From assembly GCA_902512685.1 (NCBI GenBank), contig CABXKH010000019.1:1-36332 (forward strand): a DNA stretch of 36,332 nt, written 5' to 3'. The notes under the pieces are model-generated. The model saw only the letters and a program-made list of their open reading frames with translations, was not told the origin of the DNA and searched no databases. The stretch comes from Paracoccaceae bacterium. Its GTDB lineage: Bacteria; Pseudomonadota; Alphaproteobacteria; Rhodobacterales; Rhodobacteraceae. The position numbers and the translations under genes were made by a program. Shown piece by piece: positions 26,523-34,783 of the stretch (within the stretch, counting starts at the first letter, position 1; each line of letters begins with the position of its first letter).

Positions 26523-27530
26523 TTAGGCAAGACGACGGGCAATATCCACATATGCTGAAGGAACAGCCAAACCCTCTGACTGCGCGGCTTCACGTGCTTT
26601 TAGTCGCCGCTGACCGGGAAGCCGAGCGCCTTGGGCTGCATTAATTTCGCCAAGCAGTTGCTCAAAGCGGTTTGCAAATCCCTCTCCATCAGCCGTCTGC
26701 CCTGGTTTTATCGCTAACAGAAATTGTCCAACCCGAGGCGGCGGCCCGCTTGCATTGAAAAATGATCCCGCTGCGCTGCTCAGCGAACTTCCGGTATGAA
26801 CCGCAGCCAGAGTTTCAACCATTAATGCCAGAGCGGTGCCTTTGGCTTCGCCAATGGGAACCATTGTCCCTTGCAGCGCCGCTGCCGGATCTGTTGTGGG
26901 GTTTCCAGCACTGTCCAACGCCCAACCCTCTGGGATAGTCTGGCCGCTTTTGCTGGCACTCATAACTTTACCTCTCGCCACTTTTGAAAGTGACAAGTCC
27001 ATGACCAAATCAGGCGCATCTGCGCGCGGAACAGCAAAGGCAATTGGGTTAGTACCAAACTGGGCTTCGGCGGCGCCCCAAGGGGCTATGGCTTTTGGTG
27101 TATTGGCCACCATCATGCCAATCAGTCCTTTTTGGGCCAGTTTTTCAACTTGTATCGACAAGGCACCACAATGATGGGAATTGAAAATGGACATGCTGGC
27201 AATGCCATAAAGATGTGCTGCCTCTGCCCCGCGCTCAATAGCTTCATCCAAAGCGGGATAGGCAAACCCGCAATCTGCATCGATAGAAATACTTGCTGGG
27301 AAAGGGCTTTGCACTCGAATTTCGGCTTTTGGATTGATTTTACCACTTTTTAACTGCGCAGCGTAATCCTCAAGACGGGAAAACCCATGGCCTACTTGAC
27401 CCTCTGATTCAGCAGCTACCAAGGCCCGGGAAACGGATAAGGCAACGGCTGCGCGTGCGCCAACACCAATTAAAGCATCACAAATAAGCTGTTCTGCCTC
27501 GGATAGAGTCATTTTTTCTACTGTTGCCAT
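26523..27530 (-). CDS. Malate/L-lactate dehydrogenase (LDH2/MDH2) family oxidoreductase, probably ComC-like sulfolactate dehydrogenase
   Basis: A 335-residue NAD(P)-dependent 2-hydroxyacid dehydrogenase of the LDH2/MDH2 fold. The catalytic region NSHHCGALSIQVE (H119/H120) and GTNPIAFAVPR are family motifs, and DLSLSKVARGKV and TALALMVETLAA are also typical. The start at 27530 has GAGTGGGG before it; ATG at 27533 is equivalent. ComC, the (R)-sulfolactate dehydrogenase, belongs to this family, and the hpsN cluster upstream makes that role likely. It would interconvert sulfolactate and sulfopyruvate. It follows the zinc dehydrogenase by 57 bases on the same strand. Confidence 0.8.
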   Translation of the reverse strand: MATVEKMTLSEAEQLICDALIGVGARAAVALSVSRALVAAESEGQVGHGFSRLEDYAAQLKSGKINPKAEIRVQSPFPASISIDADCGFAYPALDEAIERGAEAAHLYGIASMSIFNSHHCGALSIQVEKLAQKGLIGMMVANTPKAIAPWGAAEAQFGTNPIAFAVPRADAPDLVMDLSLSKVARGKVMSASKSGQTIPEGWALDSAGNPTTDPAAALQGTMVPIGEAKGTALALMVETLAAVHTGSSLSSAAGSFFNASGPPPRVGQFLLAIKPGQTADGEGFANRFEQLLGEINAAQGARLPGQRRLKAREAAQSEGLAVPSAYVDIARRLA

Positions 27531-27587
27531 CATATACCCCACTCGAGAAAAACTAACAGTCTCTAACACGCTTCCACAAGAAATACA

Positions 27588-28577
27588 TCAAGGCTTGAGA
27601 ATGATTTTAGGCGCCATCACAGAACCGCTCCGAATATCCTCAAAGGCCGCTTTTCCCTCAGCCAAAGGCCGCTTTTCTGTCCAGTCCAAAATCCCAAGAC
27701 GACCCTCAAAAATAGCTAGTGCTGTTTCACGAAAATCCTGTGAGGTATAGGTGTACGTTCCGATGAAGGTAATTTCTTGAAGCGTCATACGGCGAATATC
27801 CAAACCCCCCACGGCTGATCCCAGTCCTATATGCGCAATCACGCCGCCCGGTTGAACCTGTGCGCTAGCCATTTCTCGGGTCGCCTCATAGCCCACCCCA
27901 TCAACAACAATATCAAAATCCGCCCCACTCTCTAACGCATCAGGCGACAGGACATTTTGCCCGCAATTATTTATAAGGTAATCGCGCCGAACATCATTTG
28001 GTTCAAGCATGGTGATCTTTTTAACCCCTAACGCTTGGGCACTTAAAGCCGCCCCAAGACCAATTGCGCCGCCACCGATAACCAATACTTTTAGCTCTGA
28101 TGGATTGTTACGCGCGGCAGCCAGAGCCAGTTTGACTGCATGCCATCCGCAGGCAATTGGTTCTGCCAATGCGGCCTTTTCCAAGGGTGTATTTTTTGGA
28201 ACGGTTACCAGATTTTGATCTGGCATCGTGACCCACTCGGCAAAAGCGCCCTCGCGCGGGGGCATCGAAATTATCTGTCGGTCCGGGCAGAGATTATCCC
28301 GACCTGCCAAACAGGCACGACAAGTACCACAAGAGACCAATGGGTTGATAGTGACCTGTTCGCCATCCCGAGGGCCACCCACAATCACACCGGCGGCTTC
28401 GTGACCTAAAATAAGAGGCGCAGGACGGCGGTCATCATGCCCAAGAAATGCATGCATATCCGACCCACAAATGCCCACGCTATCAACTCGGATAAGCTGC
28501 CTGCCATCGTTCTGAACCGGGTCTGGTACATCTTGATAGCTTAATTGCATCGGGCCTGTATAAACCAGTGCTTTCAT
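27588..28577 (-). CDS. Zinc-dependent alcohol dehydrogenase (MDR family), candidate DHPS 2-dehydrogenase
   Basis: A 329-residue medium-chain dehydrogenase of the sorbitol/threonine dehydrogenase class. Catalytic zinc ligands are C37 (GICGSD) and H59-E60 (GHEAAG); the structural zinc is held by C83, C86, C89 and C97. The nucleotide-binding motif GGGAIGLG follows in the second domain. Its start overlaps the SDR stop by four bases. In the DHPS pathway, two dehydrogenases (HpsO and HpsP) interconvert the enantiomers through the 2-oxo form before HpsN acts; this gene and the SDR fit these roles. Which is O and which is P is not assigned here. Confidence 0.88.
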   Translation of the reverse strand: MKALVYTGPMQLSYQDVPDPVQNDGRQLIRVDSVGICGSDMHAFLGHDDRRPAPLILGHEAAGVIVGGPRDGEQVTINPLVSCGTCRACLAGRDNLCPDRQIISMPPREGAFAEWVTMPDQNLVTVPKNTPLEKAALAEPIACGWHAVKLALAAARNNPSELKVLVIGGGAIGLGAALSAQALGVKKITMLEPNDVRRDYLINNCGQNVLSPDALESGADFDIVVDGVGYEATREMASAQVQPGGVIAHIGLGSAVGGLDIRRMTLQEITFIGTYTYTSQDFRETALAIFEGRLGILDWTEKRPLAEGKAAFEDIRSGSVMAPKIILKP

Positions 28578-29344
28578 TTTGCTGTGAACCCCCCATCCAC
28601 CATTAAAACCTGACCGGTGACATAATCTGATGCCCGAGATGCCAGAAATAAAACAGTCCCGTCTATGTCTTCCAATTCACCGTTTCTGCCTATGCAGGTT
28701 TGCTGCGCATTTTGAGCAGAGCGTTCGGGATCTGCAAAGACGGCAGCTGTCAGTTCGGTGCGAAAGAATCCGGGCCCTATCGCATTGGCATTAATGCCCT
28801 GTGCGGACCACGCTTGGGCCATAGCTCTGGTCATTTGCGCGACCCCACCTTTTGAGGCACCATACGAAAGTCCACCTGAAAAGGCCCTATAGCTTTGCAA
28901 GGATGCAAAATTGATAATACGACCCCATCCTTTGGCTTGCATTGCAGGCACCAAATACTGAGAAAGGAAAAATGGTGCGCGCAAGTTCAGATCAAGCGTA
29001 ATATCCCAACCTTCAGGGGTAATATCATCAGCTGGTTCGCGGGTATTTATGCCCGCCGCATGAACAATAATATCAGGATCACCATAGGGTTCAGCCACTT
29101 TTTTGGACAAGGATTTCAAGCCAGTTCTATCCACTAAGTCATGGTCAACCACAGCGCATTGGCTTGGCATCGATGCTTGAAGCTCAAGCAGCGCTTCGCG
29201 CCGACGCGCAACGCACACCACCTTTGCGCCGGCCGCAGCCAAAACCAGTGCTGAGCGCCGACCCAGACCCGAACTTGCGCCGGTGATGCAGGCAATCTTT
29301 CCGCTTAAGTCAAAAAGTGCTGGTATAGATTTCGGATCAAGCAT
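28574..29344 (-). CDS. SDR family oxidoreductase, candidate DHPS 2-dehydrogenase
   Basis: A 256-residue classical short-chain dehydrogenase. The cofactor motif TGASSGLG is at 21-28, NAG-type HAAGIN at about 95-100, and the catalytic S148, Y161 and K165 (YGASK) are in place. It ends with the usual SDYVTGQVLMVDGG. Its start overlaps hpsN by eight bases and its stop overlaps the zinc dehydrogenase start by four, so the three are tightly coupled. Annotators would call it a gluconate dehydrogenase or 3-oxoacyl-ACP reductase by default; the operon favours a sulfonate diol substrate. Confidence 0.88.
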   Translation of the reverse strand: MLDPKSIPALFDLSGKIACITGASSGLGRRSALVLAAAGAKVVCVARRREALLELQASMPSQCAVVDHDLVDRTGLKSLSKKVAEPYGDPDIIVHAAGINTREPADDITPEGWDITLDLNLRAPFFLSQYLVPAMQAKGWGRIINFASLQSYRAFSGGLSYGASKGGVAQMTRAMAQAWSAQGINANAIGPGFFRTELTAAVFADPERSAQNAQQTCIGRNGELEDIDGTVLFLASRASDYVTGQVLMVDGGFTAK

Positions 29345-30644
29345 TTGCGCTTAGATCAAAATCTTCATCCGGAAAGTACTTTTTAAGCCTGATATCCGCG
29401 GTACGTGCATGTCCCTCCATACCTTCAAGCCGCGAGATCCGTGCGGTTGCCTCGGCAACGGGTTTTGCCCCACTGCGCGTTGCACGTTGCCATGTGACGA
29501 TTTTCATATATTTGTGCACCGACAGACCGCCTGTGTAAGACGCCGCGCCTGACGTCGGTAAAACGTGGTTCGTCCCAGAGGCCTTGTCGCCAAAGGCCAC
29601 CGTAGTCTCTTCACCCAAAAACAGTGATCCATAGCAGTTCAGCCTTTCTAACCACCAGTCAAGATCGTCCGCTTGCACGGTCAAATGCTCTGGCGCATAC
29701 TCGTCTGACGTCGCAGACATTTCTTCACGGTTTGAACAAAGAATGACTTCGGCATAATCACGCCAAGCTGCTGTTGCATTTTCTCGGTTTACCTCTGGCA
29801 AATCCGCGATCAGTTCCGGAACAAGTTTCATAACTTCATTGGCAAGCGGGCGATTATCAGTGACAAGCCACACTGGCGAATTATATCCGTGCTCTGCCTG
29901 ACCCACCAGATCCACAGCAACTACCATTGGATCGGCTGAACTGTCTGCCAAGATTAGACTATCAGTCGGGCCTGCGATCATATCAATGCCAACCCGACCA
30001 AATAAAATACGCTTTGCCTCGGCAACAAACTGATTACCTGGCCCCACTAAAATGTTTGATTTCGGCAGACCAAAAAGGCCAAATGTCATGGCGGCAACAC
30101 CCTGAACCCCGCCCATGGCCATAATTGTATCTGCACCGCAAACATGCGCCGCGTAAATGATTGCAGGTGCAATGCCGATATCCGGGCGCGGAGGAGAACA
30201 GGCAACAATATGATTGCATCCGGCAACCTTGGCCGTTGTCACTGTCATAATAGCACTTGCGATGTGGCTATAACGCCCTCCCGGAATATAACAGCCTGCC
30301 GCATCAACAGGAATACTCTTCTGACCCGCAATCAAGCCTGGGACCACCTCGATTTCGATGTCTTTTAAAGTCTCTTTTTGGGCTTCTGCAAAACGCCGGA
30401 CGTTGTCATGAGCAAAATCAATATCGCGCTTTAAGCGTTCTGGAACCAATGCGATTGCTGCGTTTATTTCATCTTCGCTCAAAATCACATTGCCAGTATA
30501 ATTGTCAAACTTGGCAGCATATTCTAGCGCGCCTGCATCCCCGCGGGTCTCAATATCATTGAGAATACTCTGAACAGTAGCGCTTACATCTGTTGCATCA
30601 GAAATTGAGGTCAGGGTTGCTTTTTTGAGGTATTCTCTCGTCAT
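29337..30644 (-). CDS. hpsN: Sulfopropanediol 3-dehydrogenase HpsN (histidinol dehydrogenase family)
   Basis: A 435-residue protein of the histidinol dehydrogenase family that oxidises (R)-DHPS twice with NAD to (R)-sulfolactate. It keeps the fold and zinc region (AGPTDSLILAD, VGQAEHGYNSP, YAPEHLTVQ, NHVLPTSG). It differs from HisD at the substrate-binding loop, where GCYIPGGRYSHIASAIMT replaces the HisD type, and at GGLSVHKYMKIVTWQ near the end; from memory, these match the Roseobacter HpsN group. No other his genes are nearby, which also speaks against HisD. The start has AGGAA 7 bases before the ATG. It heads an operon with two dehydrogenases and a ComC-like gene. Confidence 0.86.
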   Translation of the reverse strand: MTREYLKKATLTSISDATDVSATVQSILNDIETRGDAGALEYAAKFDNYTGNVILSEDEINAAIALVPERLKRDIDFAHDNVRRFAEAQKETLKDIEIEVVPGLIAGQKSIPVDAAGCYIPGGRYSHIASAIMTVTTAKVAGCNHIVACSPPRPDIGIAPAIIYAAHVCGADTIMAMGGVQGVAAMTFGLFGLPKSNILVGPGNQFVAEAKRILFGRVGIDMIAGPTDSLILADSSADPMVVAVDLVGQAEHGYNSPVWLVTDNRPLANEVMKLVPELIADLPEVNRENATAAWRDYAEVILCSNREEMSATSDEYAPEHLTVQADDLDWWLERLNCYGSLFLGEETTVAFGDKASGTNHVLPTSGAASYTGGLSVHKYMKIVTWQRATRSGAKPVAEATARISRLEGMEGHARTADIRLKKYFPDEDFDLSANA

Positions 30645-30653
30645 GTAAGGTTC

Positions 30654-30896
30654 CTAATTGTAGATATCTGGCAAAAGTAATGTCGGCAGCGCAGGGATGA
30701 ATTTAGCCGCTATAGCGCCGAATAGCATAAAAACTACGAAAGGCACTGCCCCGACCGCAATTAACCCACGCTCTCTTGGGAACCCTTTAGTAACGAACAG
30801 GTTTAATCGAAATGAAGACACTATAAACCCTAGGGTTAGCGTAGTGGTCACCATTGCAAAAAGCTGAACTTCATTCATCCCAATATTTCCGACCAA
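30654..30896 (-). pseudogene. 3' remnant of a TRAP transporter large permease (DctM type)
   Basis: This frame encodes only about 80 residues, read from a TTG with no ribosome site. The sequence (NIGMNEVQLFAMVTTTLTLG, then RLNLFVTKG and a final hydrophobic segment VPFVVFMLFGAIAAKF) resembles the last 80 residues of DctM-type permeases, where TPPVGLNLFV-like and PALSLWLP-like stretches are expected. The normal protein has about 430 residues; the N-terminal 350 are missing and the frame is closed 9 codons upstream. In DHPS-using Roseobacters a TRAP transporter (HpsKLM) lies next to hpsN, so this is probably the leftover of that gene. It ends 9 bases before hpsN. Confidence 0.6.
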
Positions 30897-31002
30897 TAGA
30901 TTAAATTTGCTGCAAGCATAGCGCTATTTTTTGTTGTTCCCATTATACAACCTACTGTCAGCAAAACACCAATTTTGGTCGAAATAGGACGTGCATGGGT
31001 AT

Positions 31003-31020
31003 CAGTCAAAGATTTGACTG
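31003..31020. promoter_or_regulatory. Inverted repeat CAGTCAAA-GA-TTTGACTG
   Basis: Two perfect 8-base arms with a 2-base centre. The right arm contains TTGACT, which resembles a -35 element, but no good -10 follows at 17 bases. It could be a second operator or an RNA hairpin, with no T run after it on either strand. Confidence 0.35.
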
Positions 31021-31090
31021 AGTGAACAAAGCAGACAGGGTTAACGACATTTCTATTTCTAAGCTTATTATTGTTTGATTCTGATCAGAT

Positions 31091-31126
31091 TGTAAGCGCT
31101 TGCATTTATTTCTGCAAGCGCTTACA
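31091..31126. promoter_or_regulatory. Twin LacI-family operators upstream of the LacI regulator
   Basis: TGTAAGCGCTTGCA (31091-31104) and its exact reverse complement TGCAAGCGCTTACA (31113-31126) flank an 8-base spacer. Each box has the palindromic core AAGCGCTT, the class of sequence bound by LacI/GalR/CcpA-type regulators. Their centres are 22 bases apart, about two helical turns, so two dimers could bind the same face. A weak TTGCAT-17-TACATA pair overlaps them, consistent with autoregulation, and the boxes may also control the divergent hpsN operon. Confidence 0.75.
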
Positions 31127-31199
31127 TAAATATTTAAGTTTCTTTTTGAATTCACTTCTAGTGACATGGATTGGCTTTAAACGCGCCGCGAGATCATTA

Positions 31200-32219
31200 A
31201 TGACCAAAGGATCAACAATCCCGACCCTAGCTGATGTTGCCCGCCAAGCAGGTGTTTCAACGGCAACTGTTTCACGCTGCCTTAATTCGCCTGAGCAACT
31301 AAGCAAAACAACGCGCGAAAGGGTTTTGCAAACAGTGCAACATTTGGGATACGCGCCAAATTTTAACGCGCGCGCGCTGGCTGCAAAAAGAACAAACACC
31401 GTCGGGGCCATTATTCCAACCATGGAAAACGCAATTTTTGCTCGCGGATTGCAATCCTTTCAAGAAGAATTAGGCCTACTTGGCATGACATTACTGGTTG
31501 CAAGTTCTTCATATAGTCAAACGTTGGAAGAACAGCAGATTAAAACACTCATTGCCCGGGGTGCGGATGCGCTTCTTTTGATCGGTCATTATCGCTCGCA
31601 AAAAACCTATGATTTCTTAAACAAGCGCGGGGTTCCCGTTTTAGTGTCCTGGATTTACCGAGGCGGGGAGGACCAGATATCGATTGGATTTGATAACCGG
31701 AAGGCTATTACACCTTTGGCCGAAAAAATCATCGCTCTAGGCCACAAAAATATTGGATTTATATCCGCTCCAATGTCAGAAAACGATCGGGCCTGTGATC
31801 GGGTAGAGGGCGTGCAGTCAGTCATGAAGGCGTCAGGATTGGATCCAAGAAACCTAAACTTAATAGAAATTCCTTACTCAATTGAAAACGGCGAGGCCGC
31901 CTTTAAAAAACTCATGTCTTGTGAAAAACCGCCTTCCGTTGTTATCTGCGGCAACGACGTCTTTGCGGTTGGGGCCATTAAATCTGCAAAACAGCATGGC
32001 TATAAGGTTCCTTCAGACATTTCGATCACAGGCTTTGATGATATTGAATTGGCCAGTGTTATTGAACCTGCCCTGACCACTGTCCATGTTCCGCATCGAA
32101 AAATGGGGAAAATCGCAGCAAGAATGTTGGTGGATATGATTGATCATAAAAAGCCAAAGAGCCGCGAACTCGGCACAAGTGTTATATTCCGCGAGACGCT
32201 TGGACCACCCAGATTATAA
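31200..32219 (+). CDS. LacI family transcriptional regulator
   Basis: A 339-residue regulator. The start at 31200 is chosen because the N-terminal helix-turn-helix begins just after it (TIPTLADVARQAGVSTATVSR, then NARALA as hinge); the longer frame to 31071 would run through the twin operators. The C-terminal periplasmic-binding-like domain has IIPTMENAIFARGLQ, GHKNIGFI, CGNDVFAVGAIKSA, SITGFDDIELAS and LTTVHVP. It is divergent from the hpsN operon and is the natural candidate to control it, with a ligand such as DHPS or sulfolactate, which cannot be read from sequence. Confidence 0.92.
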   Translation: MTKGSTIPTLADVARQAGVSTATVSRCLNSPEQLSKTTRERVLQTVQHLGYAPNFNARALAAKRTNTVGAIIPTMENAIFARGLQSFQEELGLLGMTLLVASSSYSQTLEEQQIKTLIARGADALLLIGHYRSQKTYDFLNKRGVPVLVSWIYRGGEDQISIGFDNRKAITPLAEKIIALGHKNIGFISAPMSENDRACDRVEGVQSVMKASGLDPRNLNLIEIPYSIENGEAAFKKLMSCEKPPSVVICGNDVFAVGAIKSAKQHGYKVPSDISITGFDDIELASVIEPALTTVHVPHRKMGKIAARMLVDMIDHKKPKSRELGTSVIFRETLGPPRL

Positions 32220-32250
32220 ATCCTAATAAGGGCTGTAAAAAGTGGGCATT

Positions 32251-32264
32251 TTGAATATATTCAA
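32251..32264. promoter_or_regulatory. 14-bp perfect palindrome TTGAATATATTCAA
   Basis: A perfect 14-base palindrome ends 24 bases before the isochorismatase start. It sits where an operator or promoter would be and differs in sequence from the LacI boxes. AT-rich palindromes can occur by chance. Confidence 0.35.
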
Positions 32265-32288
32265 TGAAAACTGAAGCCGAGGAAACCC

Positions 32289-32909
32289 ATGATCAGAAAA
32301 TTTGATGCATCCACTGCCCTGCTTTTGATTGATGTTCAAAAAGGCGTCAATGATACCCAGTATTATGGCGGCTCCAAGGGGCAGCGAAACAATTTGGATG
32401 CCGAAACCAACATTCTTTCAATACTAAAAAAATGGAGAACTTCGGATCGGAAAATTGCCTTTACCAAACATGATTCACGCGAGAAAAACTCACCTCTAAA
32501 ACTCTGCCTTGAAAGCGGCCAGCAATTAGAGGGTATGGAGCCTTCAGAGCATGACATCGTTGTTGAAAAGGATGTAAACAGTGGGTTTGTTGGCACATCT
32601 TTAGAGTTGGATTTGCGGCGCGCTGGCATCCAACGGCTCCTCGTTGTGGGCTTTTTCACAAATGTCTGTGTTGAAACGACTGTGAGGATGGCGGGTAATA
32701 TGGGATTTGACACATATCTTGTACATGATGCCTGCGCCGCCATGAATGGTATTGGCCACGATGATACCTATTATGATCCTGATCTGGTTCACAATATGGC
32801 GATCGCAAATTTACACGGCGAATTTTGCACCGCGATCACAACGCAGGATGCTTTGCACCTTTGCGATCAGGACGCCGAATTTCTAGACCGCGTACAGGGC
32901 AACGAATGA
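32289..32909 (+). CDS. Isochorismatase-like cysteine hydrolase
   Basis: A 206-residue hydrolase of the isochorismatase-like superfamily (ureidoacrylate, carbamoyl and nicotinamide-type amidases). The Asp-Lys-Cys triad is intact: D15 (LIDVQKG), K94 (VEKDVNSGF) and C127 (FTNVCVETTVR). It has GTSLELDLRRAGI and a following metal-independent core. Its stop overlaps the DDAH-like gene's ATG by four bases, so the two form one operon. It could hydrolyse an amide, ureido or carbamoyl group; substrate unknown. Confidence 0.87.
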   Translation: MIRKFDASTALLLIDVQKGVNDTQYYGGSKGQRNNLDAETNILSILKKWRTSDRKIAFTKHDSREKNSPLKLCLESGQQLEGMEPSEHDIVVEKDVNSGFVGTSLELDLRRAGIQRLLVVGFFTNVCVETTVRMAGNMGFDTYLVHDACAAMNGIGHDDTYYDPDLVHNMAIANLHGEFCTAITTQDALHLCDQDAEFLDRVQGNE

Positions 32910-33781
32910 TGTTTGGCGTTGCCTCGATGACAGCGCCTTTGCGCAAAGTGGCTGTTATGAAACCGGGCTTGTCGCTTGCAACTGCTGATCCAGAGAAATG
33001 GCACTACGGTCCCCTTTTTGATCCCGATAAGGTTGCCGGCATCCACAGCGAATTTGTGCAGATGCTGCATACCTCCGGTGCGGAAATTTTTTGGATGCCA
33101 GAAGATGACCGCGGCATCGCAGATGCAGTTTTCACCTATGATGCATCGCTTATGACAATGTCAGGCGCGATTCTGATGTCACCGGGAAAAGCTTTAAGGT
33201 CTGGCGAAGAGGCCATCCACCGCGAATTCTATAAAGCCCATAATATTCCAGTGATTGGCGCCATTACCGGTCAAGCCCGCGCCGAGGCGGGGGATACACT
33301 ATGGCTTGATGAGCGCACATTGGTGATTGGACGCGGCTTTCGTTCAAACCAGGCCGGTGTTGAGCAGTTAAAAAGCATCGTTAAACCCTTGGGGGTTGAT
33401 GTGCATGTTTTTGACCTTCCGGTTTTTTCAGGAAAGGCTGCATGCCTGCATTTGATGTCACTGCTTAGTCTTGTGGACACATATTCCGCCCTCGTTTGCC
33501 TGCCGCTTTTGCCTGTTGGGTTATATGAGCTGCTGAAAGGCAAGGGGTTTTCGATAATTGAGGCCCCATATTCGGAATTTTTATCCAGCAATACGCTGAG
33601 CACAAATATCTTGGCCACGGCGCCGGGCGAGTGCATTATGCTAGACGGCCTGCCGCAAACCCATGCAGCAATGATCAACAAAGGAATAAATGTTCAGGTA
33701 TTCAAAGGGGATGCGCTTTGTATCGGGTGCGAAGGCGGGCCCACTTGCCTGACACGACCACTGCTTCGGTCTGAAGCATAA
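32906..33781 (+). CDS. DDAH-like guanidine-modifying enzyme (amidinohydrolase)
   Basis: A 291-residue protein of the guanidine-modifying (arginine deiminase/DDAH) superfamily, a cytoplasmic hydrolase that attacks a guanidino carbon through a cysteine. Visible are the first motif EDDRGIADAVFTYD, E127 to D130 (AEAGDTLWLDER), R147 (IGRGFRSNQAG), H182 (CLHLMS) and the catalytic C281 (GGPTCLTRPL). The start at 32906 overlaps the preceding stop (ATGA); the track's longer start runs into the isochorismatase gene. The likely product is citrulline-like plus an amine if the substrate is methylarginine, but other guanidino substrates are possible. Confidence 0.87.
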   Translation: MMFGVASMTAPLRKVAVMKPGLSLATADPEKWHYGPLFDPDKVAGIHSEFVQMLHTSGAEIFWMPEDDRGIADAVFTYDASLMTMSGAILMSPGKALRSGEEAIHREFYKAHNIPVIGAITGQARAEAGDTLWLDERTLVIGRGFRSNQAGVEQLKSIVKPLGVDVHVFDLPVFSGKAACLHLMSLLSLVDTYSALVCLPLLPVGLYELLKGKGFSIIEAPYSEFLSSNTLSTNILATAPGECIMLDGLPQTHAAMINKGINVQVFKGDALCIGCEGGPTCLTRPLLRSEA

Positions 33782-33794
33782 TACACTTTGATTT

Positions 33795-34733
33795 TCAGCT
33801 GGTCGACGCTTTGAATTTTTCCACCAGATAGGGTCCGGATTTTACCGCAGGATAGCGACTTGAATGATCAAGCGGGGCAATATCAGCATCCCAGTTTGGC
33901 TGATGAAAAAATGCGAGGCTCTTTCTGCTTGGTTGATCGGGAAGTGCCACCACGCGGTGAAGCGTCGAAACCCATCGGTCTGACGTCCATCTCGACATTA
34001 AATCCCCGATATTGATGATAAAACAATCTCTCTGGGCCGGCACAGTTATCCACGCTCCGTCTAAAAAAATTTGCAACCCGCTTGAGCCGGGTTCAGGCAG
34101 TAAAATTGTCAGTGACCCATAATCTGTATGCGCACCTGCGCGGTGCTGTTTGGCCGCTATTTCACCCCGTGTCGCAGGGTAATTCAACGCCCTAAGCGCC
34201 GATATCGGGGCATCAATAAACTTGTTGAAGAAATGATTTTCCAATTTGAGCGCTTCGGCAAAGGCCGACATAAGGCGCGCCGCAAGTTGCTCCATTTCGC
34301 CGTAATAGGCTGTCCAAGCCGCTTTAAACCCATCTAATTCTGGCCATAGAGTTGGTTGGTAACAAAAATCAAATGCTTGCGGATCAAAAATATCATCGGG
34401 CACATGCAACGGCCCACCGTTAAAACTTTCCTTTAAGTCCGGCGGTGTTTTTTCGCCCTTAGAAGCGGCCAAAGCTTCTTTATCCGGACCAATCCAGCCA
34501 TAAGGATAGCCGGGATATGGCGCAGCAAGTTTTGATTTTTGGTCGCGAGACAGATCAAAAAAGGTCGAAACAGCCGCCCATTGGTTTGCAATTGTACCGT
34601 TTGGGACACCATGACCACTGAGCAAAAGAAAACCTGAGGACATAAGAATATTGTCTAGATTTGCGGCCAAATCCAATCTTTTCCTGCCGCGCGAAGCCTC
34701 AAACTCATTCAGGTTGAACGATGCAAATTCCAT
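33795..34733 (-). CDS. Isopenicillin N synthase-type 2-oxoglutarate/Fe(II) oxygenase
   Basis: A 312-residue oxygenase of the IPNS family with a DIOX_N-like N-terminal part (LLLSGHGVPNGTIANQW) and a jelly-roll core. The iron triad is H202, D204 (AHTDYGSLT) and H259 (STLHRV); R270 and S272 (RKSLAFF) would bind 2-oxoglutarate. A GAGGGG site lies 11 bases before the ATG, rather far. The gene is convergent to the DDAH-like gene. Substrate unknown; members hydroxylate amino acids, homoarginine or pyrimidines, so hydroxylation of a guanidino compound would fit the neighbourhood. Confidence 0.88.
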   Translation of the reverse strand: MEFASFNLNEFEASRGRKRLDLAANLDNILMSSGFLLLSGHGVPNGTIANQWAAVSTFFDLSRDQKSKLAAPYPGYPYGWIGPDKEALAASKGEKTPPDLKESFNGGPLHVPDDIFDPQAFDFCYQPTLWPELDGFKAAWTAYYGEMEQLAARLMSAFAEALKLENHFFNKFIDAPISALRALNYPATRGEIAAKQHRAGAHTDYGSLTILLPEPGSSGLQIFLDGAWITVPAQRDCFIINIGDLMSRWTSDRWVSTLHRVVALPDQPSRKSLAFFHQPNWDADIAPLDHSSRYPAVKSGPYLVEKFKASTS

Positions 34734-34783
34734 GATTTTTCAACACCCCTCATACTGAACTGTTTTTTCAGATCATCCAATTA

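Larger units (their letters stand above)
30897..31199. other. 303-base divergent regulatory region between TRAP remnant/hpsN operon and LacI gene
   Basis: No gene is supported here. It holds two marked symmetric elements: a perfect 8-bp-arm inverted repeat CAGTCAAA-GA-TTTGACTG at 31003-31020, and the twin operator-like boxes at 31091-31126. The hpsN operon promoter presumably lies here too, unless deletion of the TRAP genes removed it. Confidence 0.6.

Noticed and set aside
29337-30644. Ordinary histidinol dehydrogenase HisD
   Set aside because: No his genes nearby, and the substrate loop and C-terminal region differ from HisD in the HpsN manner.
31071-31199. Longer N-terminus for the LacI regulator
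   Set aside because: It would translate through the twin operators; the helix-turn-helix starts just after 31200.
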